DNA of 64,000 bases from JAPLKB01 sp964532465. GTDB lineage: Bacteria > Desulfobacterota > Syntrophorhabdia > Syntrophorhabdales > Syntrophorhabdaceae. A model generated the notes under the pieces. It was not told where the DNA came from and ran no database searches. It was given only the letters and a program-made list of their open reading frames with translations. Shown here piece by piece: positions 8,848-17,218 of the stretch; position 1 is the first letter of the stretch; each line of letters begins with the position of its first letter. The position numbers and the translations under genes were made by a program. The DNA lies in contig CAZHHX010000002.1 in NCBI GenBank assembly GCA_964532465.1, positions 103,009 to 167,008 on the forward strand, in the 5' to 3' direction.

Positions 8848-9066
8848 ATGGAAACACTAAAATATTTTGATTATCAGAAAGTCGCGGGAGAAATGGGAAT
8901 ACCGGACGTTCTTATGAAACAGATAGAAAAGGAGATTAAAAAAGAATTTCCCAATGATAGGATGATGTATGAACTCCATGTACTCAGGGCTTTGAGAAGC
9001 AAATACTGGCTAAAAAAACAGAAACCGGCAAAATCAACGACGAAAAAAACAGGGAAACCGCAATAA
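8848..9066 (+). CDS. small partner of PIN protein, probable antitoxin
   Basis: A 72-residue protein starting at an ATG behind an excellent ribosome site (aaggagggg). The body is helical and charged (KQIEKEIKKEFPNDRMM...LHVLRALRSKYW) with a lysine-rich tail. I do not recognise a named family. Position 9 bp after a PIN gene and size suggest the cognate antitoxin or accessory protein. The order toxin first, antitoxin second is the reverse of classic vapBC. Confidence 0.6.
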   Translation: METLKYFDYQKVAGEMGIPDVLMKQIEKEIKKEFPNDRMMYELHVLRALRSKYWLKKQKPAKSTTKKTGKPQ

Positions 9067-9421
9067 ACCGCCACAATCAAAACCTTGATAAAATTCCTTT
9101 GAGAAGGGAATACAGGGACGGAAGGGAATACAGGGACATCCTTCAATATTTCAAAAACTTTAAGGAAACAATATAGAGAGACGGCCATAAAAAAGATGCA
9201 TGACACTCCAGCGATGAAGTACCCTGCGGCAATGGCAGGACAAGACCGTGCTGACTTTCTCAGAGCAAACTCCGGGGTATTGCCCCGGGGGCAATACGAA
9301 TAATGAGCACAATATAAGGAAAGGCATTGTTCCGGCGTACCTTATGTGTGTCGCAGTTGCAATTCACTCCTACAGGTGCTATAGTTAAACCAGTTAATAG
9401 ACTAATTTAAAGGAGCTGTTC
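9067..9421. other. intergenic region between two toxin-antitoxin modules
   Basis: I see no gene here. It contains two tandem copies of an 18-mer (gaagggaatacagggac plus g or a) at 9103-9120 and 9121-9138. A perfect 21-bp palindrome, gtattgcccc-g-ggggcaatac, lies at 9277-9297. The palindrome may be a terminator or an operator. The stretch before 9422 should hold the promoter of the Phd/ParE pair. Confidence 0.5.
9277..9297. repeat. perfect 21-bp palindrome
   Basis: Ten-base arms around a single G. There is no T-run on either side, so it is not a typical intrinsic terminator. It lies 125 bp before the antitoxin start. Confidence 0.7.
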
Positions 9422-9694
9422 ATGGTGACTAAATTTTCCGAAGACGTGATTCCGCTCAGCGATATCAAGGTAAATCCCGGCAGGATTGTCAAACAGGTAG
9501 CCAAGGACCATCGCCCGGTGCTCCTGACAAGCAGGGGCCGGGGCGTGGCGGTAATGCAGGCATTGTCCGATTACGAATCCAATGCGGAAGACCGTCAGTT
9601 TATGCGGGCTGTAGTGGAGGGGTTGCTGGATTTGGAAGAAGGTCGTGAACTCAATATTATTGAGGTAAAGAAGCGCCTCAACCTGGGTTTGTAG
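9422..9694 (+). CDS. Phd/YefM-type antitoxin
   Basis: A 90-residue antitoxin. The N-terminal half matches the Phd/YefM DNA-binding fold (IPLSDIKVNPGRIVKQVAKD, then RPVLLTSRGRGVAVM). The C-terminal half is a charged helix that would wrap the toxin. The ATG at 9422 has aaaggagc upstream. The toxin gene starts one base after the stop. Such antitoxins usually repress their own operon together with the toxin. Confidence 0.88.
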   Translation: MVTKFSEDVIPLSDIKVNPGRIVKQVAKDHRPVLLTSRGRGVAVMQALSDYESNAEDRQFMRAVVEGLLDLEEGRELNIIEVKKRLNLGL

Positions 9695-9695
9695 G

Positions 9696-9998
9696 ATGCC
9701 GGAACAACCGATAATTACCTTCGCCGTATCTGCAGTGACAGATATTGAGGGGATAATAGAATGGTACAAAGAACAGCAGGCGCCGGAAGTTGGTAAACGA
9801 CTGGTCAGTGAGATGATTGAGAAGATTGAAACACTGCATGATTATCCTGATATGGGTCGAGTAGTGCCGGAATTCAACCGGGACAATCTCCGGGAGTTGA
9901 TACATCCACCTTTTCGTATCGTGTACCGGCGTGATAACCGTAGAATCAGGATTGTTCGCATCTGGCGCAGCGAACGCCTTCTTGAACTGGACAGATAA
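9696..9998 (+). CDS. ParE/RelE-superfamily toxin
   Basis: A 100-residue toxin of the ParE branch: ITFAVSAVTDIEGIIEWYKEQ (first helices), then PDMGRVVPE, LRELIHPPFRIVYRR and a C-terminal IRIVRIWRSERLL strand. The pattern fits ParE better than RelE, so DNA gyrase is the likelier target, but this is inference. It is translationally coupled to the antitoxin. Confidence 0.88.
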   Translation: MPEQPIITFAVSAVTDIEGIIEWYKEQQAPEVGKRLVSEMIEKIETLHDYPDMGRVVPEFNRDNLRELIHPPFRIVYRRDNRRIRIVRIWRSERLLELDR

Positions 9999-10062
9999 AG
10001 TCTTCAAAAGAAATAAAAGTCAGTATCGCAATGGCAAAATGCGTCATTTGACTGTATCCCAT

Positions 10063-10794
10063 TCAGCCCTTGACCCGGAACAATGTTTCGAGCATTATTC
10101 TTGCTTCGCCGTGCCCCTGTTGTGCAGCTTTTACAGCCAGCGCCTTTCCTGCTTCAAAATCATATTCGACATCTTTACCCAGCCCGTAACGTCTCGCCAG
10201 TTCGAATTGGGCAGGGGCATAGCCCCGGTCAACGGCCCTTTGCAGCAATTCAAGCCCCCTGCTTACGGATTTCTCTGTCCCATCTCCTGATAAAAGGGCC
10301 TTTGCTGCCAGAAACAGGGACCGGATATCGCCATCGCCTGCGGCAGTCAGGAGTTCTTCGAAGGTTTCTTTGGGTTCTTCAGGGTCTGAATATTCCGGAT
10401 AGAGCAGCCTGCATTTAAGGAAAACTTCATATACCCAGGAAAAGTCCGAAACATTGATTAGTCCGTCCGAATAGCGTCTCGCGAAAAACAGCATGGCGTC
10501 TCCGTGACCCTGTTCAGCCGCTTTTCCAAGCCAATAAACGCTCTGTCTCATGTTTTTCACAACTCCCAGGCCCTGCTCATACAACCGGGACAAAGCGAAC
10601 TGCGCTCCAAGATGATTCTGTTTTGCTGCCATCTCAAAATAGAGCGAGGCCATTTGAAAGTCAGGCGGAGACATTGCGCCGCCGGCATAATGCGCCCCCA
10701 GTTCAAACTGGGCTTTTGCGCTTCCCTTCTCTGCGTCGGCCTTCAGCGCCTGACGAAGCTCACCAGTATCTTCTTCGGTCATTTCTGCTTCCAT
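10063..10794 (-). CDS. Sel1-like repeat protein
   Basis: A 243-residue cytoplasmic-looking protein built from Sel1-type (SLR) tetratricopeptide-like repeats. Examples are AKAQFELGAHYAGG, LGAQFALSRLYEQGLGV...SVYWLGKAAEQGHGDAM and APAQFELARRYGLGKDV...ALAVKAAQQGHGEA. No signal peptide is present. SLR proteins act as scaffolds in protein-protein interactions; no partner is evident here. It stands alone, convergent with the upstream toxin gene. Confidence 0.85.
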   Translation of the reverse strand: MEAEMTEEDTGELRQALKADAEKGSAKAQFELGAHYAGGAMSPPDFQMASLYFEMAAKQNHLGAQFALSRLYEQGLGVVKNMRQSVYWLGKAAEQGHGDAMLFFARRYSDGLINVSDFSWVYEVFLKCRLLYPEYSDPEEPKETFEELLTAAGDGDIRSLFLAAKALLSGDGTEKSVSRGLELLQRAVDRGYAPAQFELARRYGLGKDVEYDFEAGKALAVKAAQQGHGEARIMLETLFRVKG

Positions 10795-11082
10795 CTGTCA
10801 ATCCCCCATCAATTTTTGTATCACAGAGATTTCTCCTCAATGCATTCTTCTGATTATATTACTTATTTTGCATATTCTCAAAAGATTTTTCAGCACGCAA
10901 TCTGCGTATCCTGCTCTGCAATTTTCAATTGGTTCAGCTAAAAGATTCAGTTAACAGGTTGATAAAATGCAGTCGGATTTGCCCGTACTTTCACTCTGAT
11001 AACAATACCTGTACCTTAATTTAATTAACTTTCTTATTGATTTTTCGCGCTGACCGGATTATTTTTCAAAAAGGGGGTACAT
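10795..11082. other. intergenic region upstream of pldA
   Basis: A 288-bp AT-rich stretch between divergent genes, presumably carrying the promoters of both. I see no clear RNA gene, repeat or terminator. A ribosome site (aaaggggg) precedes the pldA ATG. Confidence 0.4.
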
Positions 11083-12186
11083 ATGAAAATATTGCAAGGC
11101 ACAATCAAATGCCGAAGATGCTTTTTGCTGAGCCTCATATACAGCACGATATTTTTCTTTATAGTGATCTTTCCTTTATGCGGCACGGCAAAGGCGGACA
11201 TTACGGTAAGCATGGCTGAATGCGCACAGATACGCGATGATACTGCAAGGCTGAAATGCTTTGACAGCCTGACGGGGAGAAATATCCCGGCGCCGACGGA
11301 AGCCGCTGCAAAACCGGCAATGCTTATAACGCAGGCAGAAAATAAACCTGCTCCGACAATTACCCCTCCCTCGGTGATGTCCAGACATTGGGAATTAGAT
11401 GACTTAAGCCGGAAAGTAGCGCCTCTTATCAGGGCTCATCGCCCGAACTATATTTTACCCCTGGCATACAACTCATCACCCAATCATGACTCAATTCTCG
11501 ATATGGATCGCAAAGCAAAGGCTCAGAACATGGAGGCAAAATTTCAGATAAGTTTTAAAGTAAAGCTCTGGCCGGATGTGATGAAGAATGTTGATCTCTG
11601 GTTCGCCTATACCCAGCTTTCATTCTGGCAGGTATATAATTCAACATTTTCCTCCCCCTTTCGCGAAACCGACTATGAGCCGGAACTGTTCCTGAATTTC
11701 CGTACAAATTATAAACCCTTCGGTCTTGATCTTTACGGCCTGAGGGGACGCGTAGTTAATGTAGGCCTCGACCATCAATCGAATGGCCGTTCACAACCGC
11801 TTTCGCGGAGCTGGAACCGTATTTTTACAAATCTCGGATTTGAGAAGGACAATTTCAATCTCTTTGTAAAAGGGTGGTACAGGATACCGGAAAACGCGCG
11901 GGATGATGATAATCCGAATATCGAGAAATATATGGGTTACGGTGAATTGCGGGGAATGTACTACTGGAATAAGCACAGGTTCGGCGCGATGCTGCGCAAC
12001 AATCTGCGGGCAGGCGAAAACAGAGGCGCTGTGCAGCTTGACTGGAGCTTTCCCTTCCCCTTTATAAAAAACGACCGTTTCAGCGGCTATATCCAGTATT
12101 TTAACGGTTACGGGGAGAGCCTTCTCGATTATAACGCAAATTCAAACCGTATGAGCATCGGAATTATGCTGGCAGACTGGAATTAG
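11083..12186 (+). CDS. pldA: outer-membrane phospholipase A (PldA/OMPLA)
   Basis: This enzyme hydrolyses acyl chains of phospholipids that reach the outer leaflet. The 367 residues start with a cationic, hydrophobic signal peptide (to about residue 40). A linker then carries the short motif CAQIRDDTARLKCFD. The beta-barrel from about residue 105 contains the catalytic signature GLDHQSNGRSQPLSRSWNR, which holds the conserved His and Ser and the supporting Asn. Strand-rich segments continue to the C-terminus. The family is usually about 270-370 residues. It appears monocistronic. Confidence 0.92.
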   Translation: MKILQGTIKCRRCFLLSLIYSTIFFFIVIFPLCGTAKADITVSMAECAQIRDDTARLKCFDSLTGRNIPAPTEAAAKPAMLITQAENKPAPTITPPSVMSRHWELDDLSRKVAPLIRAHRPNYILPLAYNSSPNHDSILDMDRKAKAQNMEAKFQISFKVKLWPDVMKNVDLWFAYTQLSFWQVYNSTFSSPFRETDYEPELFLNFRTNYKPFGLDLYGLRGRVVNVGLDHQSNGRSQPLSRSWNRIFTNLGFEKDNFNLFVKGWYRIPENARDDDNPNIEKYMGYGELRGMYYWNKHRFGAMLRNNLRAGENRGAVQLDWSFPFPFIKNDRFSGYIQYFNGYGESLLDYNANSNRMSIGIMLADWN

Positions 12187-12203
12187 ACGGGCCTGACTTG
12201 CAA

Positions 12204-13151
12204 TCATTGTACTCTGAAATATGTTTGCGCCTCTTTTTTGCCGTCTATGAGTATATCGATCCTGTACTTTCCGCGCGGCATACGCTTTGCCTCTTCATTG
12301 CAGTGAGAATCTCTCAAAATGTCAAACTGCGCTGAATCGCCGCCCCTTGATGTTACAGATATCTCGGCTATTTTTTCCGGAGAATTTGTTCCGAGAAAAT
12401 ACCAGACGGAAGATATGGCAGATCCGGCCCTTACGCCTCTCAGCTTGAAATAACAGTAAATCCTGTTTTGGTCGAGAGAAAAGGTATCACTAACCCCCAG
12501 TGGGGATTCGGAAGGATGCCTGCTCGATGTCATAATTCCGTAGACTTCAACGCCCTGTGGAGCAGCAGATTCATGCGTTGCGCCCGGTATGACCACCCGC
12601 CTTAACGCAATGGGCCGTGAGATATTAGCTGCCAATGCGTCTCTTGATCCTCCGTTTGCCTTAACGGCAATGCGCCCGTCAGGCGTCCATCTCACATGCC
12701 ATCCCGCGTAAGTTCCCCTCAGTTCATTTTGTGATTGAATGTCCGGGAATGTTGCAACGGATAATATCCCTGCAACCTGCGCGGCGATATTTTTCGGAAG
12801 CCATCTGGCAATTACATCCGGATTTTCATCGACTAATACCAGCGTCAATGAGTTTCCCGATATTTTACCGGTAATTCTTGTGTTTCCGTTGTCGTATTGG
12901 CATACACCCCTGATCTCAGCGTTTTTTTGTTCGAGAAGCATGGGGCAGTCTATTTTACCTTTACTGTCCACAAGCATCCACTGGCCGTTCAGATTCATAT
13001 CCTGGGCAAACAGCGGTCTTAAGGGAAAGCAATATTCCACAAAAAGGACAGTGAGAATAATCAATAATGTTTCAAGCGAATAAAAGACAGGATGACGGCA
13101 AACATTCATACTTGCAAAACCCTTCATTGTTTTACTGACGGGAACGTTCAT
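12204..13151 (-). CDS. exported protein of unknown function
   Basis: A 315-residue protein with a long N-terminus and a hydrophobic signal segment (residues about 27-49, ending near LFAQD). An N-terminal beta-rich portion follows (NGQWMLVDSKGKIDC...ITGKISGNSLTLVL), then RGTYAGWHVRWTPDGRI. The C-terminal domain is also beta-rich and has YGIM, YCYFKLRGV and YRIDILIDGKKEAQTYFRV, which resembles Ig-like or carbohydrate-binding folds. I cannot assign a function. It converges on pldA with an 18-bp gap. No partner gene is obvious. Confidence 0.7.
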   Translation of the reverse strand: MNVPVSKTMKGFASMNVCRHPVFYSLETLLIILTVLFVEYCFPLRPLFAQDMNLNGQWMLVDSKGKIDCPMLLEQKNAEIRGVCQYDNGNTRITGKISGNSLTLVLVDENPDVIARWLPKNIAAQVAGILSVATFPDIQSQNELRGTYAGWHVRWTPDGRIAVKANGGSRDALAANISRPIALRRVVIPGATHESAAPQGVEVYGIMTSSRHPSESPLGVSDTFSLDQNRIYCYFKLRGVRAGSAISSVWYFLGTNSPEKIAEISVTSRGGDSAQFDILRDSHCNEEAKRMPRGKYRIDILIDGKKEAQTYFRVQ

Positions 13152-13390
13152 TGTTTCTTATAAGCATAGCCTGATTCACATATAAAAGAAATGGGCATCC
13201 TTCTTTTCTTTCCATTTTGCTTCAAACATTGTAAAAATACAACCAATTTTTTACAATTTCCTGCTAAACAGTTTGGCTGCCCACAATGGGCCTTTGAGCT
13301 CAATGCAATTCAGGTCTTCTCCGATAACAGGGGGGCGCGGGAGAAATAAGCATTATTAAGGGGGAGGATTTGACGATGTGTTGATAACCA
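13152..13390. other. intergenic region, no gene seen
   Basis: AT-rich DNA between divergent transcription units. The only feature I can support is the promoter candidate immediately downstream. Confidence 0.4.
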
Positions 13391-13420
13391 TTGACTTAAT
13401 TACTTTTATCAGGATATTAT
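13391..13420 (+). promoter_or_regulatory. candidate promoter of the cytochrome operon
   Basis: TTGACT (13391-13396) and TATTAT (13415-13420), separated by 18 bp, fit a sigma-70-type promoter. This would leave a leader of about 95 bases before the cytochrome gene. Confidence 0.45.
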
Positions 13421-13522
13421 GTGACGTTTCAAACCCTTGTGGGAGAAATTTAACAGGATAATCCAATTCCGTTAAATGCAGGGGAAGGCATACAGCAAGA
13501 CTGCAATATTTCCGAGGTGACT

Positions 13523-13906
13523 ATGAAAAGCAATTTTTCTGTTTACACCATGTTTTTGATCATATCTGCCTGCCTTTTATGCTCATTTAACCTTTCATTC
13601 GCGCAGAAAAAAGCGCCTGACGAACCCCTGACTATTGCTGTTGAAGGCGGAAAACTTCCTCCGGTGGCATTCTCTCATAAAACACATACGGAAAAATCGA
13701 AGATCGACTGTGCTGTCTGTCATCATAGAGACAAAAATCCGAAAGAACCGCAGGGATGCTTCAAATGTCATCCTGCAAAAGATGCTGAAGATACTGTACC
13801 TATGGCAAAAATGGCCTTTCATAAAATGTGCATTCCCTGCCATAAAGAAAGCTCAGCGAAAAGTGTTCCGGCCCCGATAAAATGCAATGAATGTCATAGA
13901 AAGTAG
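13523..13906 (+). CDS. periplasmic tetraheme cytochrome c (class III/c7-like)
   Basis: A small exported multiheme electron carrier. A signal peptide covers about the first 26 residues and ends near SFAQ. The mature part holds four CxxCH heme sites (CAVCHH, CFKCHP, CIPCHK, CNECHR). It also has extra histidines in AFSHKTHT and AFHKMC that suit bis-His ligation, as in cytochrome c3/c7. I chose ATG 13523 because cgagg lies five bases upstream; a GTG six bases earlier overlaps that site. The 3' end overlaps the ResB gene by 20 bp, so it is made together with its heme-attachment machinery. Confidence 0.9.
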   Translation: MKSNFSVYTMFLIISACLLCSFNLSFAQKKAPDEPLTIAVEGGKLPPVAFSHKTHTEKSKIDCAVCHHRDKNPKEPQGCFKCHPAKDAEDTVPMAKMAFHKMCIPCHKESSAKSVPAPIKCNECHRK

Positions 13907-15152
13907 AATTTACAGGCTCCTTGCGTCACTGAAAACCGCGATTTTCCTGCTTTCCTTTATCGCGGCTTCCTCTATCTTCGGAACCGTGATAAGACAAAGG
14001 GCGGATATTGACGAATATCTTTCCCTTTATTCAGAAAGCACTTACCGGATCATACATTTCCTTGGTTTTGACGATGCGTATCACAGCCCCTGGTTCATTG
14101 CAGCCATCGTGCTTTTTGCAATAAATCTTACTCTTTGCACAATGGGAAGGCTTAAACATTTTCTGAAAAAGGGAAATATGCCCGCGACCCTTCCTGATGA
14201 AAAGGCTTTGGCTGCCATGAAAATGCACTTTTTCGCAGAAACAGCAATTGACGGAACTGCAATGAGCTCACTGAAAAGAGGCTATAAAACCATTCACGAG
14301 GAAGAAGGGGGTGTTGTCCTTGAGAAAGGCGCTATTGCCCGCTACGGTGTTTATATCATCCATACAAGCATACTTATTATACTGGCCGGCAGCCTCATGG
14401 GCCTTATCTTCGGATATAAAGGCTTTATTATCTTGAATAAAGGGGAAACAAAGAGCAATATGACCATAAGGGGCAGCAATAAAGAAATACCCCTCGGATT
14501 CGCTGTCAGGTGCAGGGACTTTAAAGTAAGCTTTTATCCCGGCGGCCAGCCGAAGGATTATGTGAGCAGCATCGAAATTATTGAAAACGATAGGGCAGTT
14601 CTGGAAAAGAATATCAGGGTGAATGAGCCCCTTAACTATAAAGGCACTTACCTCTATCAGTCAAGCTATGGCACTGTTCCCTCATTTACCTTTAATATAG
14701 GAGGAGATGAGGTTATATTGAAAGAAAGAGATACCTACGAAAAAGACGGCCTCATTTTTATGGTTGTAAGATTCGCGAATGCCATTCATGATTTTGGCCC
14801 CGGAGTTCAATTGGCATATCTGGATGAGGAAGAACCGAAGACCGTCTGGTTTCTAAAAAATGTTGAGAGGCTGAAAGAAAGAAACATTAAGGGCATAGAT
14901 ATAAGACTTGAGAACATTGCCGAAGATTTCTGGACCGGTCTTGAGGCATCAAGGGACCCCGGTGTATGGATTGTATGGACGGGTTTCGCGTCCATACTGC
15001 TGGGATTGTATATAAATTTCTTCATGTACTACAGAAAAGTTTATATAAGAAAAACACCTGAGGGTATAATCGTAGCCGGGCATGCATTCAGGAATCATTA
15101 CGCCTTCAGAGAAGAATTTGAAAAACTGAAAAAAAGGGTTTTAAGCCAATGA
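13887..15152 (+). CDS. resB: ResB/Ccs1-type cytochrome c biogenesis protein
   Basis: This is the System II heme-handling partner that, with CcsA, delivers heme to apocytochromes in the periplasm. The 421 residues show N-terminal membrane segments (SLKTAIFLLSFIAASSIFGT and PWFIAAIVLFAINLTLCTMG), a third near residues 150-175, a large periplasmic domain, and a last segment (WIVWTGFASILLGLYINFFM). Length and topology suit ResB. The gene starts inside the end of the cytochrome gene and overlaps ccsA by four bases (ATGA), so the three form an operon. Confidence 0.9.
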   Translation: MNVIESRIYRLLASLKTAIFLLSFIAASSIFGTVIRQRADIDEYLSLYSESTYRIIHFLGFDDAYHSPWFIAAIVLFAINLTLCTMGRLKHFLKKGNMPATLPDEKALAAMKMHFFAETAIDGTAMSSLKRGYKTIHEEEGGVVLEKGAIARYGVYIIHTSILIILAGSLMGLIFGYKGFIILNKGETKSNMTIRGSNKEIPLGFAVRCRDFKVSFYPGGQPKDYVSSIEIIENDRAVLEKNIRVNEPLNYKGTYLYQSSYGTVPSFTFNIGGDEVILKERDTYEKDGLIFMVVRFANAIHDFGPGVQLAYLDEEEPKTVWFLKNVERLKERNIKGIDIRLENIAEDFWTGLEASRDPGVWIVWTGFASILLGLYINFFMYYRKVYIRKTPEGIIVAGHAFRNHYAFREEFEKLKKRVLSQ

Positions 15153-15958
15153 GCCATAAAGTACTCGGTATTGTAACACTTCTCTACCTTTTTATCTTTT
15201 TTCTCCATGTGCTTTATTTTGCCGTGAAAAAACAGAAAATCATTTCCCTCATATGGGCATCCCTCTTTGCGGCTATAGTTTTACACACAGCAGGGTTGGC
15301 TCTCAGATGGCTGGAATCATACAAACTTGGAATAGGACATGCTCCGCTGTCAAACTTTTATGAGTCCCTTATATTCTATGCCTGGTCTATAAGTTTTGTT
15401 CTTGTTGTAATGAAAAAACGGTTTGATTTTCCGGCAATTACCCTGTCAGCGTCACTGATTATTCTTGTATTGATGGGTTACGCATCCATATCCCCTTCTG
15501 TTGAAAAGACCATTCAGCCCCTCATACCGGCGCTCCAGAGCAACTGGCTCCATATTCACGTCTTTACCTGCTTTATCGCCTATGCCGCCTTTTCCATATC
15601 CTTCATATCGAGCATACTTTATCTCTTAGGATGGAAAGGGTTTCTTCCTCCGAAAGAAGCGCTGGAAGAGATAAACTATAGAAGTATTGTAGTAGGATTT
15701 CCCATGCTCAGCGCGGGAATACTGACCGGCGCCGTATGGGCTCACTACGCCTGGGGTTCTTATTGGAGTTGGGACCCCAAGGAAACATGGTCTCTTATCA
15801 CCTGGATAGTGTACGCTATTTTTCTTCATGCAAGAATGATGAAGGGTTTGAAGGGAAAAAAGATGGCTTTTTTCTCGATACTCGGTTTTTTATGTGTAAT
15901 CTTTACCTATTTTGGTGTAAATTTTATTCTATCCGGTTTACATAGTTACATGGTATAA
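15149..15958 (+). CDS. ccsA: CcsA-type cytochrome c heme lyase subunit
   Basis: An integral membrane protein of 269 residues with about eight hydrophobic segments. It carries the tryptophan-rich WWD signature of heme-handling proteins (WGSYWSWDPKETWSLITW). Conserved histidines occur in LHIHVFTCF and AHYAWG and would be heme ligands. With ResB it makes System II cytochrome c synthetase. It overlaps resB by ATGA. Confidence 0.92.
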   Translation: MSHKVLGIVTLLYLFIFFLHVLYFAVKKQKIISLIWASLFAAIVLHTAGLALRWLESYKLGIGHAPLSNFYESLIFYAWSISFVLVVMKKRFDFPAITLSASLIILVLMGYASISPSVEKTIQPLIPALQSNWLHIHVFTCFIAYAAFSISFISSILYLLGWKGFLPPKEALEEINYRSIVVGFPMLSAGILTGAVWAHYAWGSYWSWDPKETWSLITWIVYAIFLHARMMKGLKGKKMAFFSILGFLCVIFTYFGVNFILSGLHSYMV

Positions 15959-16018
15959 AGAAACCGCTTAAACAAATTATGGAGCGGTTTAAATAATTTA
16001 AAGAAGACATATGCAATT

Positions 16019-16840
16019 ATGAAAAAAGTAAAACCAAAAAGCCTGATTCTCTTTGGAAACGGCATTAACTGTGAGTACGAGACCTTTCACGCGCACAAAC
16101 TTGCCGGTTTCAAGCCTGATCTTATGCATATTAATATGCTGGGCGAAAATGTCCATAAAATACATAACTATTCATTTATTCATCTCCCCGGCGGCTTCCT
16201 TGACGGCGATGATCTCGGGTCCGCGAAAGCACAGGCAGTAAAATGGAAGTATCAAAAAATAAACAACACTGAAGAGAAATTCATTGATGAACTGGTAAAA
16301 TTTGTTCAAGAGGGCAAGATTATACTCGGTATTTGTAATGGATTTCAACTTCTTGTAAAAACAGGGCTTTTACCCGGTTTGGCCGGCGACTACGGGAAAC
16401 AGTCCGTTACCCTCACCTTCAATGATTCCGGGAGATTTGAAGATCGTTGGTCTGATATAAAAGTGAACAGACTTTCCCATTGTATTTTTACAAAGGATAT
16501 GGACCGGATTTATCTTCCGGTGAGACACGGGGAAGGGAAACTTGTGCCGGAAAACATGGATATCCTCGATATGATAAAAAGAAATGGACATGTTGTCATG
16601 CAGTATGCTGATGACAAGGGCAATGAAACAAATGAATATCCTTACAACCCTAACGGGTCAATTGAAGCGATAGCAGGCTTATGCGATCCTACAGGCAGGG
16701 TCTTCGGGCTTATGCCCCATCCGGAAGCATATATTTACTACACCCAGCACCCGAGATGGACAAGAGAAGATGTGAAGAATGATGAAAACGGTTTAAAAAT
16801 ATTTAACAATGCATTTAAATATGTAATAGAAAATCTATAG
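16019..16840 (+). CDS. purQ: phosphoribosylformylglycinamidine synthase glutaminase subunit (PurQ-like)
   Basis: A class I glutamine amidotransferase that supplies ammonia for the FGAM synthase step of purine synthesis. The 273 residues hold the nucleophile elbow GICNGFQ (Cys106), an oxyanion-side HLPGGF, and the His-Glu pair in LMPHPEAY. It is longer than the about 225-residue bacterial PurQ and resembles the longer form seen in deltaproteobacteria and archaea. It lies 60 bp after ccsA. PurL and PurS partners are not in the window. Confidence 0.85.
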   Translation: MKKVKPKSLILFGNGINCEYETFHAHKLAGFKPDLMHINMLGENVHKIHNYSFIHLPGGFLDGDDLGSAKAQAVKWKYQKINNTEEKFIDELVKFVQEGKIILGICNGFQLLVKTGLLPGLAGDYGKQSVTLTFNDSGRFEDRWSDIKVNRLSHCIFTKDMDRIYLPVRHGEGKLVPENMDILDMIKRNGHVVMQYADDKGNETNEYPYNPNGSIEAIAGLCDPTGRVFGLMPHPEAYIYYTQHPRWTREDVKNDENGLKIFNNAFKYVIENL

Positions 16841-16851
16841 GAGGTAATTAG

Positions 16852-17130
16852 ATGAACAAAATTGATATAATCAACAAGGTAGCAGAAGACTTGAAATTGA
16901 ACCAGAAAGTAGCCAAAGTTGCTGTAGATACAATAGTGGAAACCATAAAGCAGGCCATTGTAAAAGGTGAGAGGGTGGAAATCAGGGGTTTCGGAAGTTT
17001 TACCATCAGGCAGTACAAAGCATATAAAGGGAGAAATCCTAAGACAGGACAGTTGGTTGACGTTCAGCCGAAAAAACTCCCTTACTTTAAAGTCGGTAAA
17101 GAACTTAAAGAGATGATCTGGAAAGACTAA
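16852..17130 (+). CDS. HU/IHF-family DNA-binding protein
   Basis: A 92-residue histone-like protein that bends and compacts DNA. It has the family signature ERVEIRGFGSFTIRQYKAYKGRNPKTG in two short runs, with the RNPKTG arm tip that intercalates DNA. The ATG has aggaggtaatt upstream, and it follows purQ by 11 bp. The sequence alone does not separate HU from IHF subunits. Confidence 0.92.
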   Translation: MNKIDIINKVAEDLKLNQKVAKVAVDTIVETIKQAIVKGERVEIRGFGSFTIRQYKAYKGRNPKTGQLVDVQPKKLPYFKVGKELKEMIWKD

Positions 17131-17150
17131 ATTTACTTTGGTTTTTTTAA

Positions 17151-17188
17151 TTTGTGGATTCCGGCATTTAAATTCCGGAATCCACAAA
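17151..17188. terminator. bidirectional terminator-like hairpin
   Basis: Perfect 14-bp arms (tttgtggattccgg / ccggaatccacaaa) around a 10-base loop. It sits between the convergent HU and amidohydrolase genes. A T-run (gttttttt) precedes it on the plus strand, and the arms end in AAA/TTT. Confidence 0.75.
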
Positions 17189-17218
17189 TATGAAATAATA
17201 CTCAATAAGAAAAAATAA

